Positions 9,501 to 18,007 are shown, counted from the first letter of the stretch. The stretch is DNA of 50,741 bases from an uncultured Prevotella sp. (GCA_900322175.1 ONYZ01000012.1:1-50741); one strand, 5' to 3'. The notes: generated by a model not told the origin, from the letters alone. Numbers and translations: made by a program.

Positions 9501-11303
9501 ACCGTAGTTGGGCTGGATGAGGAAACGAATGGCATTTGTCTCGTCGGCAGCTGTTCCGCTTTCACCCTCATTCTGCTGACTGTAGGGCTCAAACTGGGTC
9601 TCATTCATGTTCGCACCTTTAATCCATAGGTTGCTTCCGTATGTAACCTTGCTTGTAACAAAGTAATCGGTAGCATCGCCAAAGTCTGCTTTCTGGCCAT
9701 CGGTTCCTCCATTGAATACGAAGGTAGCCGTAGCAGGCTCATTGACGAGGGTAGCCAGACTCTTAGGAGCTTTTTGTACTACAGAGATAGAGTAGAGATA
9801 AGGACTTTCGGTAGATATAATCTCCACATACTTGTTGGCTGCGTCTACGGCGCTGGCCTTATATTCGGTCGACTCTGTGTCGTAGATTTTTCCGCCGATG
9901 CTGATGTTGTTGAAGTTATATGGATGAGCTACTACAGTAACTACGTCGTTTGAAGAAATTACAGGTACACGGATGATGGTACCGGTATTGAACTGAACAT
10001 TGTCACCATTGCTCTTAAGTTTTCCATTAGTAGCATCTACAAAGAGTTCGATGCCATCGATATCGGAGGCTACAGTGCCTGTATTCCCCTCGATATGAAC
10101 ATTGGCTATCGATGCAGGTTCGCCTTCTTGCCAACTCCATGTAGCCTTTACGTCGGCTGGTTCTTCGGCTTTGCTGTGGTTGACAATACCTACGCTGTGT
10201 ATATAATCAGTGCCTCCGAATGTAAGAGTCAATACTGTGGCGGCACCCTTGTATTCGAATTTGTTCAGGCCGCCGTCGCTTTCGTTCTTGCCGCTTATGG
10301 TACCTACATTGTTGCCTTCGGCATCGGTTATGGTGATATCAGCACCACTTGAATAAGCGCATCCGCCAATGGTGATGGTAGCGTCGCCACCAACGGAGAG
10401 TTTAATAGTATTGCCGGTACCGAATACCCAACCATGGGTGTTGTAGTATCTTCCGCCTGCAATCTCAATGCACTCGTGGTCATCGGGATCGAAGTTGGAG
10501 GTGGTCATGTCGTAGAAGTAGCTCGAATTGTTGTCTGCCACCTCAATAGCTGTTGCAAATGCATAGAGTGCCATATCGCCCTCTACCTTGTCGGTAACCT
10601 TGTATTTTGTACCTCCATTAGCTGATACAAACCAGCCTCGGAATGCCTGTCCCTCAGCTACGGTTACATCGCTGGCTCCATACTTGAATTCGCCAATGGC
10701 AGTCTGCCCCTTGGCTTCCTGAGTACCAATTACACTGCCGTCTGTGTTGTAGTAGGTAAGTGTGTAGGTCTTGTTCAATGCTGCGATTTCTTCATCTGTA
10801 AGTTTCTGCACAGCGATGAAAGGGCAGTAGCCTTCATAATAGATGGTAAGTGTGGTGGCTTCTGTACCAGCATAGATGGTTTTTACCAGTTTCTCATCTG
10901 GGGCGTTGGGATCCCAGCAGTCTTTGTCGGCGTTGGCCTTAATATCGGTCACGTTGCCTTTAGAATCTGTGATTGTTCCGCTTTGTGTGCCATAGCGACA
11001 GTCGCCAAGGCTGACACGGACGGGACCGTCAACAGGAACAGTGAACTCACAATTCACCCATCCGTGCTGCCCGTCATTGAAGTAGGCTGACTTAACAGTA
11101 AAGGTTGCTGATGCGTCATCAAACGTTGTTGCGGCATAGGAGCCGTCACTTGCTACCTTAACACCGAATTGGTTGATGCTGGTGTCGAAGATATCGGTCT
11201 TCGTCAATTGCACCTTGAAATCGGTAAAGGCCGCAGCGTTTTGTGTCATTCCTAGAAATGCCAGGAATAAACATACAAGATGTCTTACGTACTTGGTTAC
11301 CAT
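6516..11303 (-). CDS. Giant multidomain secreted pectinesterase (CE8-type)
   Basis: 1595 residues, several times the length of a simple pectin methylesterase. A signal peptide occupies about residues 1-25. The first thousand residues hold beta-rich modules, including two InlB/Listeria-Bacteroides-like repeats with the FRGWF or VRGWF core (about residues 195-255 and 800-860). Each of these is followed by a similar sandwich-like segment containing THGWVFG or QHGWAFA. The catalytic beta-helix is about residues 1010-1310, with the expected motifs QDTYY (about 1140), GTVDFICGGG (about 1162) and LGRTW (about 1224), which supply the Gln, two Asp and Arg of the CE8 active site. A fibronectin-like segment and the C-terminal motif NLQGQRVKKPAKGLYI follow. 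It removes methyl esters from homogalacturonan so that the neighbouring lyase can act. Confidence 0.92.
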   Translation of the reverse strand: MVTKYVRHLVCLFLAFLGMTQNAAAFTDFKVQLTKTDIFDTSINQFGVKVASDGSYAATTFDDASATFTVKSAYFNDGQHGWVNCEFTVPVDGPVRVSLGDCRYGTQSGTITDSKGNVTDIKANADKDCWDPNAPDEKLVKTIYAGTEATTLTIYYEGYCPFIAVQKLTDEEIAALNKTYTLTYYNTDGSVIGTQEAKGQTAIGEFKYGASDVTVAEGQAFRGWFVSANGGTKYKVTDKVEGDMALYAFATAIEVADNNSSYFYDMTTSNFDPDDHECIEIAGGRYYNTHGWVFGTGNTIKLSVGGDATITIGGCAYSSGADITITDAEGNNVGTISGKNESDGGLNKFEYKGAATVLTLTFGGTDYIHSVGIVNHSKAEEPADVKATWSWQEGEPASIANVHIEGNTGTVASDIDGIELFVDATNGKLKSNGDNVQFNTGTIIRVPVISSNDVVTVVAHPYNFNNISIGGKIYDTESTEYKASAVDAANKYVEIISTESPYLYSISVVQKAPKSLATLVNEPATATFVFNGGTDGQKADFGDATDYFVTSKVTYGSNLWIKGANMNETQFEPYSQQNEGESGTAADETNAIRFLIQPNYGLSFTPTKVSLKATRFGTDNGLLDFSWQNPDKTTVSLAVGEKPNRNNNNPNVSEYSFNIEGAATAEGTCGLVVNLYHLQSGKQIGFSDIVIEGTLNGTEKEVPVLATITINGTEYTSEEVFDDAYEAKMELTKKIAMVSVNNPVKATAKKGEIGTIAYDGDDTKCVVTIPMTLGDTSVEYVLTLVQKPDFKLSYIDTDKKTVLGIFTREKDETIGEFDIDYAQATATEGFKVRGWFLKTAGGQKYTANDVVTGDINLYAVATEIETVSTHKKYVFDLTDKLFDAADHEAFNPTGNGFYWHDTQHGWAFAPDNKIDLLVGPKATVSVTLCRYGNSDDIVITENGQQIGTLPGMNKESVDGEIVAFNYEGQGGTITLNLNGTGEMYIHAVKIVNTAETNYESQGNWYFVKAGDAQSLLDVLDVVNGQNANKDAARSYIFVPDGIYDLNETVKTAISGHNISIIGQSMENTIILTAPDKSIEGLGSADMLQNSGTNLYLQDITLKNALDYYGALSGGQVGGRAAVLQDSGNRTIGKNVRMLSYQDTYYSSNSGQQAYWENCDIHGTVDFICGGGDVRFQNTQISLEPRQIGGKGGRTVTAPTTNTAFGYVFDGCNVIDLAEGKGDWNLGRTWQNTPICVWLNTTLDDNAKNTLVSSRWTQKGMNSKDPKVFGEFNTMDITGADITPNSNIINSYGGAFETILTADQAAGYSYAKMFAENPEKAWDPASLTKQIAAPANLKLSDTTLSWDTNNDAICWAVFKDGVIAGITESNSFAIDDPRSQYTVRAANKMGGLGEASSTPLSITISKAGYCTFYDSQNSYAIPAGVKALVVTEASTEALTYTELKDVIPAGTAVLLKSSKKDATYAITVVETDASYTGVNLLKGSDVATTTFSDFSNCQYYKLSFGPSNTEYSNVFGWFWGAADGAAFQIEAHRAWLTVPASAASARGYDLDGSITGISMPTDNSVDNDVYHNLQGQRVKKPAKGLYIHNNKKVIIK

Positions 11304-11350
11304 GATTTTAAAAGTTTATTAGTTTGATAAAAAGAAAATGATATAATTAG

Positions 11351-13135
11351 TTATTTGATTACTTTTGATACAATGGTTTTACCGTTCGACATACGCTCTA
11401 CACGAATCATTACATCCTTTTGAGGGCTACTGAGTCGGGTGCCATTCAAACTGTAATACTCTGTAGATGTAATAGCTGAAGACGTGTCAATAACCTGAAT
11501 GCCGGTGCTGGTTTTTACACAGGCAGGGTAGTATTCGTCGACAGCTGTTTCGGCATTGGCATTTCCTTCCTTCATGATGTCTTCTACGATGCTGTTCAGG
11601 TAAACTTCCAGATTTGAGTACCATTTCTTTTCTGTGTCGATTGTGAATAGGTTCGCATCGCTGGGGTCATTAGGGTTCAGTCCGTTGGCTTCTTCCCATT
11701 CATCAGGCATACCGTCGCCGTCGGTGTCGAAATCGGCTGCTCGTTTGCCTGTTGCAAAGGTCTCTTCTGTATAACCGTTAACATCTGATACCAGGTCTAC
11801 AAGTCCGCCTGTTTTTGTAACCGAACCTTTATAAGTGGCTATTCCATCTTTTGCTTCATTGAAATAGCGTGCATCAACCTCGTCTATATATAGCGAAGCA
11901 CCGGCATGGCCAAGCACGTTTTCAAAGGCTTGTTCTGCTGTGTGAGTGGTCACTTCGCCAGTAGCTATAGGAGTGTCGAGTTTTATTTTTACATAGTCTG
12001 TACCGTCGAAGTCTACGTACTCCACTGTTGAGCCGTAGAAGTGTTTCGGGTCTTTCGAGTAACGGTTACCGTCCTTAGTTTTTGTTCCACTGTCGTAGCT
12101 CACACCGCTCCAGTTGTTTGTTGATACATTGGTCGGGTTGCCGCTCTGGTCGGCAAGGATGTTCCCGTTAATATAATAGCGACTTGTCATTCCAACAAGA
12201 TCGCCTTTGGTAGAATTGCCAGATGCTCCAACTGTAACAGTGGTCAGATAGCTTGTCTTCTTTGATGGGCCAGTCTTATAGTAGTTGTTTGCAATGTTAA
12301 TATATCCGCCTCCAGGACCTCCATAGCAACCGTTTCCGCAATTGTAAATCACGCAGTTGCGCAGGTCTACAATCTCAGCCTGCACGTAGTTCTCCCAGTT
12401 ATATTGGTCATACAGCATGTTGCTGGTGTAGCCGCTCCATGTGTAGCGTGCACCATTGAAGCGTGGTGCGCGGTTAGCTACGTGAGCTATCAGGTTGTGA
12501 TGGAACGAGGCCAGCTTACCTCCCCAAATGCCGCCGTAGCCGTGTGCACCTTTTGAGTGACCAGGGTTTACCAAACTCTCGGCAATGGTACACCATTGCA
12601 TAGTGAAGTTGTTGTTGTCGTAGAACGAAGCAACTTCGTCGATGCTCCATGAGAAAGAGCAGTGGTCCAGTATGATACCTGTTTTCTGTCGTTCCCATAT
12701 TGCATCGGCACTATCGTTTACATCTTTCTCTTGTCCTCGGCGTGAACGGATGTATCTGATAATAACATTGTTGCCTATACCGTTAATAGTGTAGTAACGG
12801 AGTGTGATGCCTGGGTATGGTGCAGTCTGTCCGGCAATAGTTGTGTTGTTGGGGATGCTGAGATTGGCTACAAGTGGGATAACACCGGCCACGTCGAATA
12901 CGATAGTACGAGGACCTGATTGTTTCAGAGCCCAGCGTAGAGTTCCCTCAATACTTCCATTCTTGTCATCTTCAAGTGAAGTGACATGGTATACTTTTGT
13001 GGTTCCGTCGCTGCTACGACCGCCGGTGACATAGCGTCCGTGTCCCTCGGCACCAGGAAATGCTGGTACCTGTTGTTGCGCCATTGCCGTAAGTGTGCAG
13101 ATGGCCGATGCAATAGTAAATAGTATTTTCTTCAT
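11351..13135 (-). CDS. Secreted pectate lyase (PL1-type)
   Basis: 594 residues from the chosen start. A longer reading frame begins at 13177, but Met at 13135 opens a normal signal peptide (MKKILFTIASAICTLTAMAQ). The mature N-terminus VPAFPGAEGHGRYVTGGR and the blocks IILDHCSFSWSIDEVASFY, HGYGGIWGG and FHHNLIAHVANRAPRF are typical of family 1 pectate lyases. A calcium-loop-like motif, DTDGDGMPDEWEEANGLNP, lies near residue 467. The C-terminus (YYSLNGTRLSSPQ) resembles the tail of the pectinesterase, so both may use the same secretion or anchoring route. It cleaves de-esterified polygalacturonate by beta-elimination. It is the first gene of the operon. Confidence 0.93.
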   Translation of the reverse strand: MKKILFTIASAICTLTAMAQQQVPAFPGAEGHGRYVTGGRSSDGTTKVYHVTSLEDDKNGSIEGTLRWALKQSGPRTIVFDVAGVIPLVANLSIPNNTTIAGQTAPYPGITLRYYTINGIGNNVIIRYIRSRRGQEKDVNDSADAIWERQKTGIILDHCSFSWSIDEVASFYDNNNFTMQWCTIAESLVNPGHSKGAHGYGGIWGGKLASFHHNLIAHVANRAPRFNGARYTWSGYTSNMLYDQYNWENYVQAEIVDLRNCVIYNCGNGCYGGPGGGYINIANNYYKTGPSKKTSYLTTVTVGASGNSTKGDLVGMTSRYYINGNILADQSGNPTNVSTNNWSGVSYDSGTKTKDGNRYSKDPKHFYGSTVEYVDFDGTDYVKIKLDTPIATGEVTTHTAEQAFENVLGHAGASLYIDEVDARYFNEAKDGIATYKGSVTKTGGLVDLVSDVNGYTEETFATGKRAADFDTDGDGMPDEWEEANGLNPNDPSDANLFTIDTEKKWYSNLEVYLNSIVEDIMKEGNANAETAVDEYYPACVKTSTGIQVIDTSSAITSTEYYSLNGTRLSSPQKDVMIRVERMSNGKTIVSKVIK

Positions 13136-13175
13136 TGTGATTATTGTTTTTAGAATCATATCGACATTTGGGTGC

Positions 13176-13183
13176 AAATATAC
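13176..13183 (-). promoter_or_regulatory. -7 promoter element of the pectate lyase operon
   Basis: TATATTTG on the minus strand fits TAnnTTTG and lies about 40 nt upstream of the start codon at 13135. A -33 TTTG is not evident, as for susC. Confidence 0.6.
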
Positions 13184-13227
13184 GAAGATTCTGCCATGTT
13201 GTTATCAGTCTTATGGTTTTTTAAGCC

Positions 13228-13239
13228 GTAATCGTTTGC
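13228..13239. promoter_or_regulatory. Imperfect copy of the susC palindromic operator
   Basis: GTAATCGTTTGC matches the susC palindrome GTAAACGTTTAC at 10 of 12 positions. It lies 44 nt upstream of the pectate lyase -7 box, compared with 45 nt at susC. It is also upstream of the divergent HAD gene promoter. Confidence 0.45.
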
Positions 13240-13290
13240 GTCAGATATTGAAAAATAGTTTTGCATGGCCGCAAAGTTTTTTTCAAAAAG

Positions 13291-13322
13291 TTTGTGGATA
13301 TTAAATTTAAATATTACTTTTG
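13291..13322 (+). promoter_or_regulatory. Promoter of the HAD hydrolase gene
   Basis: TTTG (13291-13294), a 20-nt spacer and TACTTTTG (13315-13322) give a full Bacteroidetes -33/-7 promoter. Transcription would start near 13327, downstream of the ATG at 13265. This rules out that ATG as the translation start. Confidence 0.75.
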
Positions 13323-13348
13323 CAGCCAAAATTCACAAAACAAATAAC

Positions 13349-14065
13349 GTGGAAAAGGTATACAAGGACTTGTTCGTAGACTTTGATGATACACTCTACG
13401 ATACTCATGGCAATGCTGTGATAGCTCTAAGCGAGACTTATGAGGATTATAAGTTGGAACGTTATTTTGACGATCCCAAGGTGTTTTACGATGCATATTG
13501 GGAGGCAAATATCGATCTGTGGGGACGATACTCCAAAGGTGAGATAACACGTGACTATCTGATAGTAGAGCGTTTCCGTCGTCCGCTTAGTGAGGGTAGG
13601 GGATTAGATGTGACCGAGCAGTACTGTCTGGAGATGAGTGATAAATTTCTGGAGCATTGTAGCTGTAAGCCCGGAGTAGTAGAGGGAGCACACGAATTGA
13701 TGGAATATCTGCACCAGAAGGGATATAGAATGCACATGACCAGCAACGGTTTTCATGAAGTGCAATACAAGAAATTGGCTGCATGCGGACTGCGCGACTA
13801 CTTTGATACCATAGTACTAAGCGAGGATGCTGGAGCTAACAAACCATCGAAGGCATTCTTCGACTATGCTTTTGTCAAGACAGGTGCTACGCCCGAAACA
13901 ACGCTGATGATAGGCGACAATATGGCTACCGATATACAAGGTGCGACGACAGCTGGGATAGATACGCTGTTGTTTAACCGTTGGCAGTACGACATAAAAA
14001 GTGGAGACCCTGAGGCCCCCACTTATATGGTATCTAAACTGCTTGATATCAAGCAGATAATCTAA
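13349..14065 (+). CDS. HAD-superfamily hydrolase, YjjG-like nucleotidase
   Basis: 238 residues when begun at the GTG at 13349. The upstream in-frame ATG (13265) would place the start before the promoter. HAD motif I is DFDDT (residues 11-15, nucleophile Asp11). Motif II lies in MTSNGF, the conserved Lys in NKPSKAFFDYA, and motif III in MIGDNMATDIQGA. The helical cap following motif I fits the YjjG/pyrimidine 5'-nucleotidase group, which dephosphorylates nucleoside monophosphates, including non-canonical ones. The exact substrate cannot be read from sequence. The gene is monocistronic and converges on rny with 6 nt between the stops. Confidence 0.85.
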   Translation: MEKVYKDLFVDFDDTLYDTHGNAVIALSETYEDYKLERYFDDPKVFYDAYWEANIDLWGRYSKGEITRDYLIVERFRRPLSEGRGLDVTEQYCLEMSDKFLEHCSCKPGVVEGAHELMEYLHQKGYRMHMTSNGFHEVQYKKLAACGLRDYFDTIVLSEDAGANKPSKAFFDYAFVKTGATPETTLMIGDNMATDIQGATTAGIDTLLFNRWQYDIKSGDPEAPTYMVSKLLDIKQII

Positions 14066-14071
14066 TCAAGA

Positions 14072-15613
14072 TTACTTAGCGTAAGCTACTGAACGAGTCT
14101 CGCGGATTACGGTAATCTTAACTTGTCCGGGATAGGTCATCTCGTTCTGGATCTTTGTAGCGATGTCGGTGCTCAGAGCCTCGCTCTCGGCATCGTTCAT
14201 CTTGTCGGCACCTACGATAACGCGGAGCTCACGACCAGCCTGGATAGCGTATGTCTTGGTAACACCTGGATAGCTCATTGCGATGGCCTCAAGATCGTTA
14301 AGACGCTTGATGTATGCCTCTACAATCTCGCGGCGAGCACCAGGACGTGCTCCTGAGATGGCATCACATACCTGTACGATAGGAGCCAGCAGAGTCTGCA
14401 TCTCCATCTCGTCGTGGTGAGCGCCGATAGCATTGCAGATGTCGGGCTTCTCCTTAAACTTCTCAGCAATCTTGGCACCGTAGATAGCGTGTGGCAACTC
14501 GCTCTCCTCGTCGGGCACCTTACCTATATCATGAAGCAGTCCGGCGCGCTTAGCCTTCTTAGGATTCAGTCCAAGCTCAGATGCCATTACTGCACAGAGA
14601 TTGGCTGTTTCGCGTGCGTGCTGCAGCAGATTCTGTCCGTATGATGAACGATACTTCATCTTACCGATGATGCGGATAAGTTCAGGATGCAATCCGTGTA
14701 CACCCAAGTCGATAGCTGTACGCTTACCGGTCTCGATTATCTCGTTGTCGAGCTGCTTCTTAACCTTGGCAACAACCTCCTCGATACGTGCAGGGTGGAT
14801 ACGTCCGTCGCTAACCAACTGGTGGAGAGCCAAACGGCAAACCTCACGACGAACAGGATCGAAACCAGAGATAACGATAGCCTCGGGAGTATCATCCACT
14901 ACGATTTCTACACCTGCAGCTGCTTCGAGAGCACGGATGTTACGACCCTCACGACCGATGATACGACCCTTAACTTCGTCGTTCTCGATGTGGAATACGC
15001 TTACAGAGTTCTCAATGGCAGTTTCGGTTGCTACACGCTGGATAGTCTGTATAACAATCTTCTTGGCCTGAGCATTAGCATTGAGCTTAGCCTCGTCCAT
15101 AATCTCGTTGATATAGCTAGCGGCGGCTGTCTTAGCCTCGTCCTTCATCGACTCTACCAGACGGTTCTTTGCCTCTTCGGCGCTCAGCCCCGATACTTCC
15201 TCCAGTTTCTCACGCTCCTTGAGTTGCATCTTCTCCAGTTCTTCGGCCTTAACAGCCAGCAACTTCTTCTCGTTATCGATGCGCTGCTGCTGATTGTCGA
15301 GATCGTTCTTGCGGCGACCCAGTTCTTCCTGGCGCTGGTTGAGCGAAATCTCGCGCTGCTTCAGTTTGTTTTCACTCTGCTGGATGTGCTGGTTGCGCTG
15401 CTGCACTTCCTTCTCCAGTTCGCTCTTCTTGTTGATGAACTTTTCCTTCACCTCGAGCAGTTTCTTTTCCTTGATCACATCAGCCTGCTTGGTGGCTGTG
15501 TCGATCATTTCATTGTATTTCCCCTTAAGAACATAGCGGAATACAAGGTATCCACAGACACCTCCCAAAGCGAGGGCACCTGCGGCAATCAGTAGTACAA
15601 AAATAATATCCAT
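14072..15613 (-). CDS. rny: Ribonuclease Y
   Basis: 513 residues with the full RNase Y architecture. There is an N-terminal membrane helix (about residues 3-28), a long Glu/Lys/Gln-rich coiled coil (about 30-190), a KH domain with the GxxG loop [13 protein letters not shown] (about 215-230), and an HD domain with [11 protein letters not shown] (about 340-355). It is a membrane-anchored endoribonuclease that starts mRNA decay. It is the last gene of a three-gene operon after a coiled-coil protein and zapA, an arrangement that ties RNA decay to divisome genes. Confidence 0.96.
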   Translation of the reverse strand: MDIIFVLLIAAGALALGGVCGYLVFRYVLKGKYNEMIDTATKQADVIKEKKLLEVKEKFINKKSELEKEVQQRNQHIQQSENKLKQREISLNQRQEELGRRKNDLDNQQQRIDNEKKLLAVKAEELEKMQLKEREKLEEVSGLSAEEAKNRLVESMKDEAKTAAASYINEIMDEAKLNANAQAKKIVIQTIQRVATETAIENSVSVFHIENDEVKGRIIGREGRNIRALEAAAGVEIVVDDTPEAIVISGFDPVRREVCRLALHQLVSDGRIHPARIEEVVAKVKKQLDNEIIETGKRTAIDLGVHGLHPELIRIIGKMKYRSSYGQNLLQHARETANLCAVMASELGLNPKKAKRAGLLHDIGKVPDEESELPHAIYGAKIAEKFKEKPDICNAIGAHHDEMEMQTLLAPIVQVCDAISGARPGARREIVEAYIKRLNDLEAIAMSYPGVTKTYAIQAGRELRVIVGADKMNDAESEALSTDIATKIQNEMTYPGQVKITVIRETRSVAYAK

Positions 15614-15643
15614 ATAAAATCTATGTTAATGATAAAAATATTC

Positions 15644-15952
15644 TCACTTAAGTGCCTCCTCTATTTCAGAAGTCAACTTAGTGAGAATACTATTATACGG
15701 ATCAGTGTCGTTGTTGCCGCGCTCACGCTCGAACATAAGGGCAATATCGATAAGCGTCATCAGCGCTATCGTATGCTCACCCTTCTTACCCTTATAAGCC
15801 TGCGAATAGGCGTTATAACGGTCGGTAATGAGTTTGGCTGCCTTGCGATAGAATTCCTCTTCGGAACGCTTGATGGTCACCTCGATTTCTTCATCGTAGA
15901 CGTGCAACCTGATATGTAGTTTCTCGTTATTCACTTCTGTCATTGTGGGCAC
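15644..15952 (-). CDS. zapA: Cell division protein ZapA
   Basis: 102 residues. The N-terminal half reads IRLHVYDEEIEVTIKRSEEE, followed by the characteristic YRKAAKLITDRYNAYSQAY, and the C-terminal half is a helix with IALMTLIDIALMFE. This is the usual FtsZ-associated ZapA layout (small head plus coiled-coil tail). It is thought to bundle FtsZ filaments at the division site. It lies 6 nt after the upstream coiled-coil gene and 30 nt before rny. Confidence 0.85.
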   Translation of the reverse strand: MPTMTEVNNEKLHIRLHVYDEEIEVTIKRSEEEFYRKAAKLITDRYNAYSQAYKGKKGEHTIALMTLIDIALMFERERGNNDTDPYNSILTKLTSEIEEALK

Positions 15953-15958
15953 CTCGTT

Positions 15959-16255
15959 TTATTGTTCGTCGCTCAGAATGGCGATGCACTTGTTAACGTT
16001 TCGGATCATCTTCTGTACTCGGGCTTTTGCACTATCCAAGTCTCCGTCGGTTATCTGCATCATCTTTGCCATCTTCAGTGAATTGTAATCATTGTCAGCC
16101 TGGGTCAACTTGGCTTGCAGATTCCTTATTTCCTGCTTACCCTTTTCGATCTGTGCGCGGAGCTCTGAATTCTCCTGTTTCAACTGCTTGAAATGGAGTA
16201 TCATCTGCCTTACACGGGTCTCGAATGCCAATATTGTCTCCTGGTTTGAACTCAT
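15959..16255 (-). CDS. Small coiled-coil protein upstream of zapA
   Basis: 98 residues, almost entirely helical. A heptad-type stretch runs through about residues 15-60 (ILHFKQLKQENSELRAQIEK), followed by a C-terminal segment (ARVQKMIRNVNKCIAILSD). There is no signal peptide or membrane segment. The position 6 nt before zapA and the ZapB-like coiled-coil appearance suggest a divisome partner of ZapA, but no sequence motif proves it. Confidence 0.75.
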   Translation of the reverse strand: MSSNQETILAFETRVRQMILHFKQLKQENSELRAQIEKGKQEIRNLQAKLTQADNDYNSLKMAKMMQITDGDLDSAKARVQKMIRNVNKCIAILSDEQ

Positions 16256-16274
16256 GATGTAACTATTTGGACTA

Positions 16275-16282
16275 CAAAGTTA
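16275..16282 (-). promoter_or_regulatory. -7 promoter element of the coiled-coil-zapA-rny operon
   Basis: TAACTTTG on the minus strand, about 20 nt upstream of the start codon at 16255. No convincing -33 box is seen. Confidence 0.6.
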
Positions 16283-16340
16283 TATAAATTATCTTTTAAA
16301 GAATAGGCTTATCGCTATCTTTTAAGAAATTTTAAACTTT

Positions 16341-16961
16341 TTACTTTTCGTCTTGAGCGGGTTTTGGCTCTTTCTTTGCCAGCATTACCACCTTATATAC
16401 AAAGTCGGTAACCCACTTCTGCGAGAATCCAAGACGGCGGTTGTACTCACGGACAGCTACGATACTCTTAAGTACGGCAGGATCGGTGAAGTCGTTCTTG
16501 TTGAAGATGTCGTTCACGGTTTTCTCTGTCATGGTATAGAGTGCCTTCTTCATGAATCCGGGCAGACGGAGTTTGAACTTCATAAGATTGCCGGTAAGCA
16601 TCATAATCTCCTGTGTGAATCCCTGGAACTGCAACAGATATGTCTGTGCATCCTGAATCTTCTTACAGCGCTTGCGCAGGCTAGAGTCAATCTCTTTGAA
16701 GAACTCGTCCTCCATGCCATACATCTCCTTAAGCATCTTCTTGCAGCGTGTGCGTTCACCTACACCTAACTTATTATTAACGGTGGCTACCTTAAGTGTG
16801 CTCTTAAATACACGCAGGTCGGGCAGGGCAGCAAGATTTGTTATACCCAGATCGGCAGCCATAGCAGCCTGGAAGTATACGCGAATCAGCGTCATGAAAT
16901 CTTCCATTCCGCCAACCTTCTCTTCGTTCTTATTTCCAAATAATTTATTCCAAAAACCCAT
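16341..16961 (-). CDS. Conserved-looking cytosolic protein of unknown function
   Basis: 206 residues from Met at 16961 (MGFWNKLFGNKNEEKVGG). A longer frame from 17033 is rejected because the -7 box at 16992-16999 lies inside it. The protein is Lys/Met-rich and predicted helical (GERTRCKKMLKEMYGMED, KFKLRLPGFMKKALYTMTEK), with no signal peptide. The start GFWNKLFGN is an amphipathic segment that could touch the membrane. I do not recognise a family. It has its own promoter and faces no operon partner. Confidence 0.75.
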   Translation of the reverse strand: MGFWNKLFGNKNEEKVGGMEDFMTLIRVYFQAAMAADLGITNLAALPDLRVFKSTLKVATVNNKLGVGERTRCKKMLKEMYGMEDEFFKEIDSSLRKRCKKIQDAQTYLLQFQGFTQEIMMLTGNLMKFKLRLPGFMKKALYTMTEKTVNDIFNKNDFTDPAVLKSIVAVREYNRRLGFSQKWVTDFVYKVVMLAKKEPKPAQDEK

Positions 16962-16991
16962 AAATGTATATTTATAATGTAAAATCGGTTG

Positions 16992-16999
16992 CAAAGGTA
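16992..16999 (-). promoter_or_regulatory. -7 promoter element of the 206-residue protein gene
   Basis: TACCTTTG on the minus strand, about 30 nt before the start codon at 16961. It decides the start choice for that gene. Confidence 0.65.
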
Positions 17000-17010
17000 A
17001 TGAAAATTTG

Positions 17011-17083
17011 GCACGAATCACGCGAATTAACACGAAAAAATGGTGTTAATGATTAAAAATTCGTGTAATTAGTGCAATTCGTA
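17011..17083. repeat. Intergenic imperfect palindrome, CACGAATT type
   Basis: The left part carries GCACGAATCACGCGAATT and the right part carries AATTCGTG and GTGCAATTCGT, roughly its reverse complement. It lies between the divergent promoters of the 206-residue protein and rmlA. The same sub-motif (CACGAATT/AATTCGTG) recurs in the element at 29881-29975. Confidence 0.7.
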
Positions 17084-17095
17084 CTTAAAAAACAC

Positions 17096-17103
17096 TATCT
17101 TTG
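17096..17103 (+). promoter_or_regulatory. -7 promoter element of rmlA
   Basis: TATCTTTG, about 24 nt before the ATG at 17128, directly after the intergenic palindrome. It excludes the upstream TTG at 17101 as a start codon. Confidence 0.65.
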
Positions 17104-17127
17104 CACCAGATTTTAATATATCTGATT

Positions 17128-18000
17128 ATGAAAGGTATCGTTTTAGCTGGTGGGTCGGGTACTCGTCTTTATCCGATTACAAAGGGAATCAGTAAGCAGT
17201 TGATTCCTATCTTCGACAAACCGATGATCTATTATCCAATCTCGGCGCTGATGCTGGCTGGTATTCGTGAGATTCTTATAATCTCTACGCCTTATGATTT
17301 GCCAGCTTTTAAACGTCTTCTTGGCGACGGTTCGGAGTTGGGAGTATGCTTCGAATATGCCGAGCAGCCATCTCCAGATGGACTTGCTCAGGCCTTTATT
17401 ATTGGCGAGAAGTTTATTGGCAATGACTGTGCTTGTCTGGTGCTGGGTGATAATATATTCTATGGCAGTGGTTTTACAGGACTGCTGAAGGAGAGTGTGG
17501 AGAATGCCGAGAAACACGGACAGGCAACTGTTTTCGGATACTATGTCAATGATCCTGAGCGATATGGCGTGGCCGAGTTTGATGCCGACGGTAACTGTCT
17601 TAGCATCGAAGAGAAACCTGCACAGCCCAAGTCGAACTATGCTGTGGTAGGTCTGTATTTCTATCCTAACAGCGTGGTTGATATCGCTAAGAGTATCAAA
17701 CCGTCAGCTCGTGGCGAACTAGAGATTACTACTGTCAATCAGGAGTATCTGGCACAGAAGAAACTGAAGGTTCAGACACTGCAGCGTGGTTTTGCATGGC
17801 TCGACACTGGTACTCACGATTCGCTTTCAGAGGCTTCGACATTTATCGAAGTTATCGAGAAGCGTCAGGGATTGAAGGTGGCTTGTCTTGAGGAAATCGC
17901 ATTTAAACGCGGTTGGATAAGCAAGGAGAAACTTGAGGAAATAGCCAAGCCGATGGCAAAGAATGACTATGGTAAATATCTGTTGAGACTAGTTGAATAG
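17128..18000 (+). CDS. rmlA: Glucose-1-phosphate thymidylyltransferase
   Basis: 290 residues, the standard RmlA length. The nucleotide-binding motif [20 protein letters not shown] lies at the start (residues 8-27), followed by [36 protein letters not shown] and [13 protein letters not shown]. It makes dTDP-glucose from dTTP and glucose-1-phosphate, the first step toward dTDP-rhamnose and other deoxysugars of surface glycans. The last enzyme of the same pathway (rmlD) lies about 9 kb away on the minus strand. rmlB and rmlC are not in the window. Confidence 0.95.
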   Translation: MKGIVLAGGSGTRLYPITKGISKQLIPIFDKPMIYYPISALMLAGIREILIISTPYDLPAFKRLLGDGSELGVCFEYAEQPSPDGLAQAFIIGEKFIGNDCACLVLGDNIFYGSGFTGLLKESVENAEKHGQATVFGYYVNDPERYGVAEFDADGNCLSIEEKPAQPKSNYAVVGLYFYPNSVVDIAKSIKPSARGELEITTVNQEYLAQKKLKVQTLQRGFAWLDTGTHDSLSEASTFIEVIEKRQGLKVACLEEIAFKRGWISKEKLEEIAKPMAKNDYGKYLLRLVE

Positions 18001-18007
18001 AATAAAG

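Noticed and set aside
13265-13348. ATG-started N-terminal extension of the HAD hydrolase
   Set aside because: A complete -33/-7 promoter lies inside it, so it cannot be transcribed from that promoter.
14687-15595. 302-codon plus-strand frame opposite rny
   Set aside because: It is Leu-rich and the mirror of the RNase Y coiled coil; no motif or promoter supports it.
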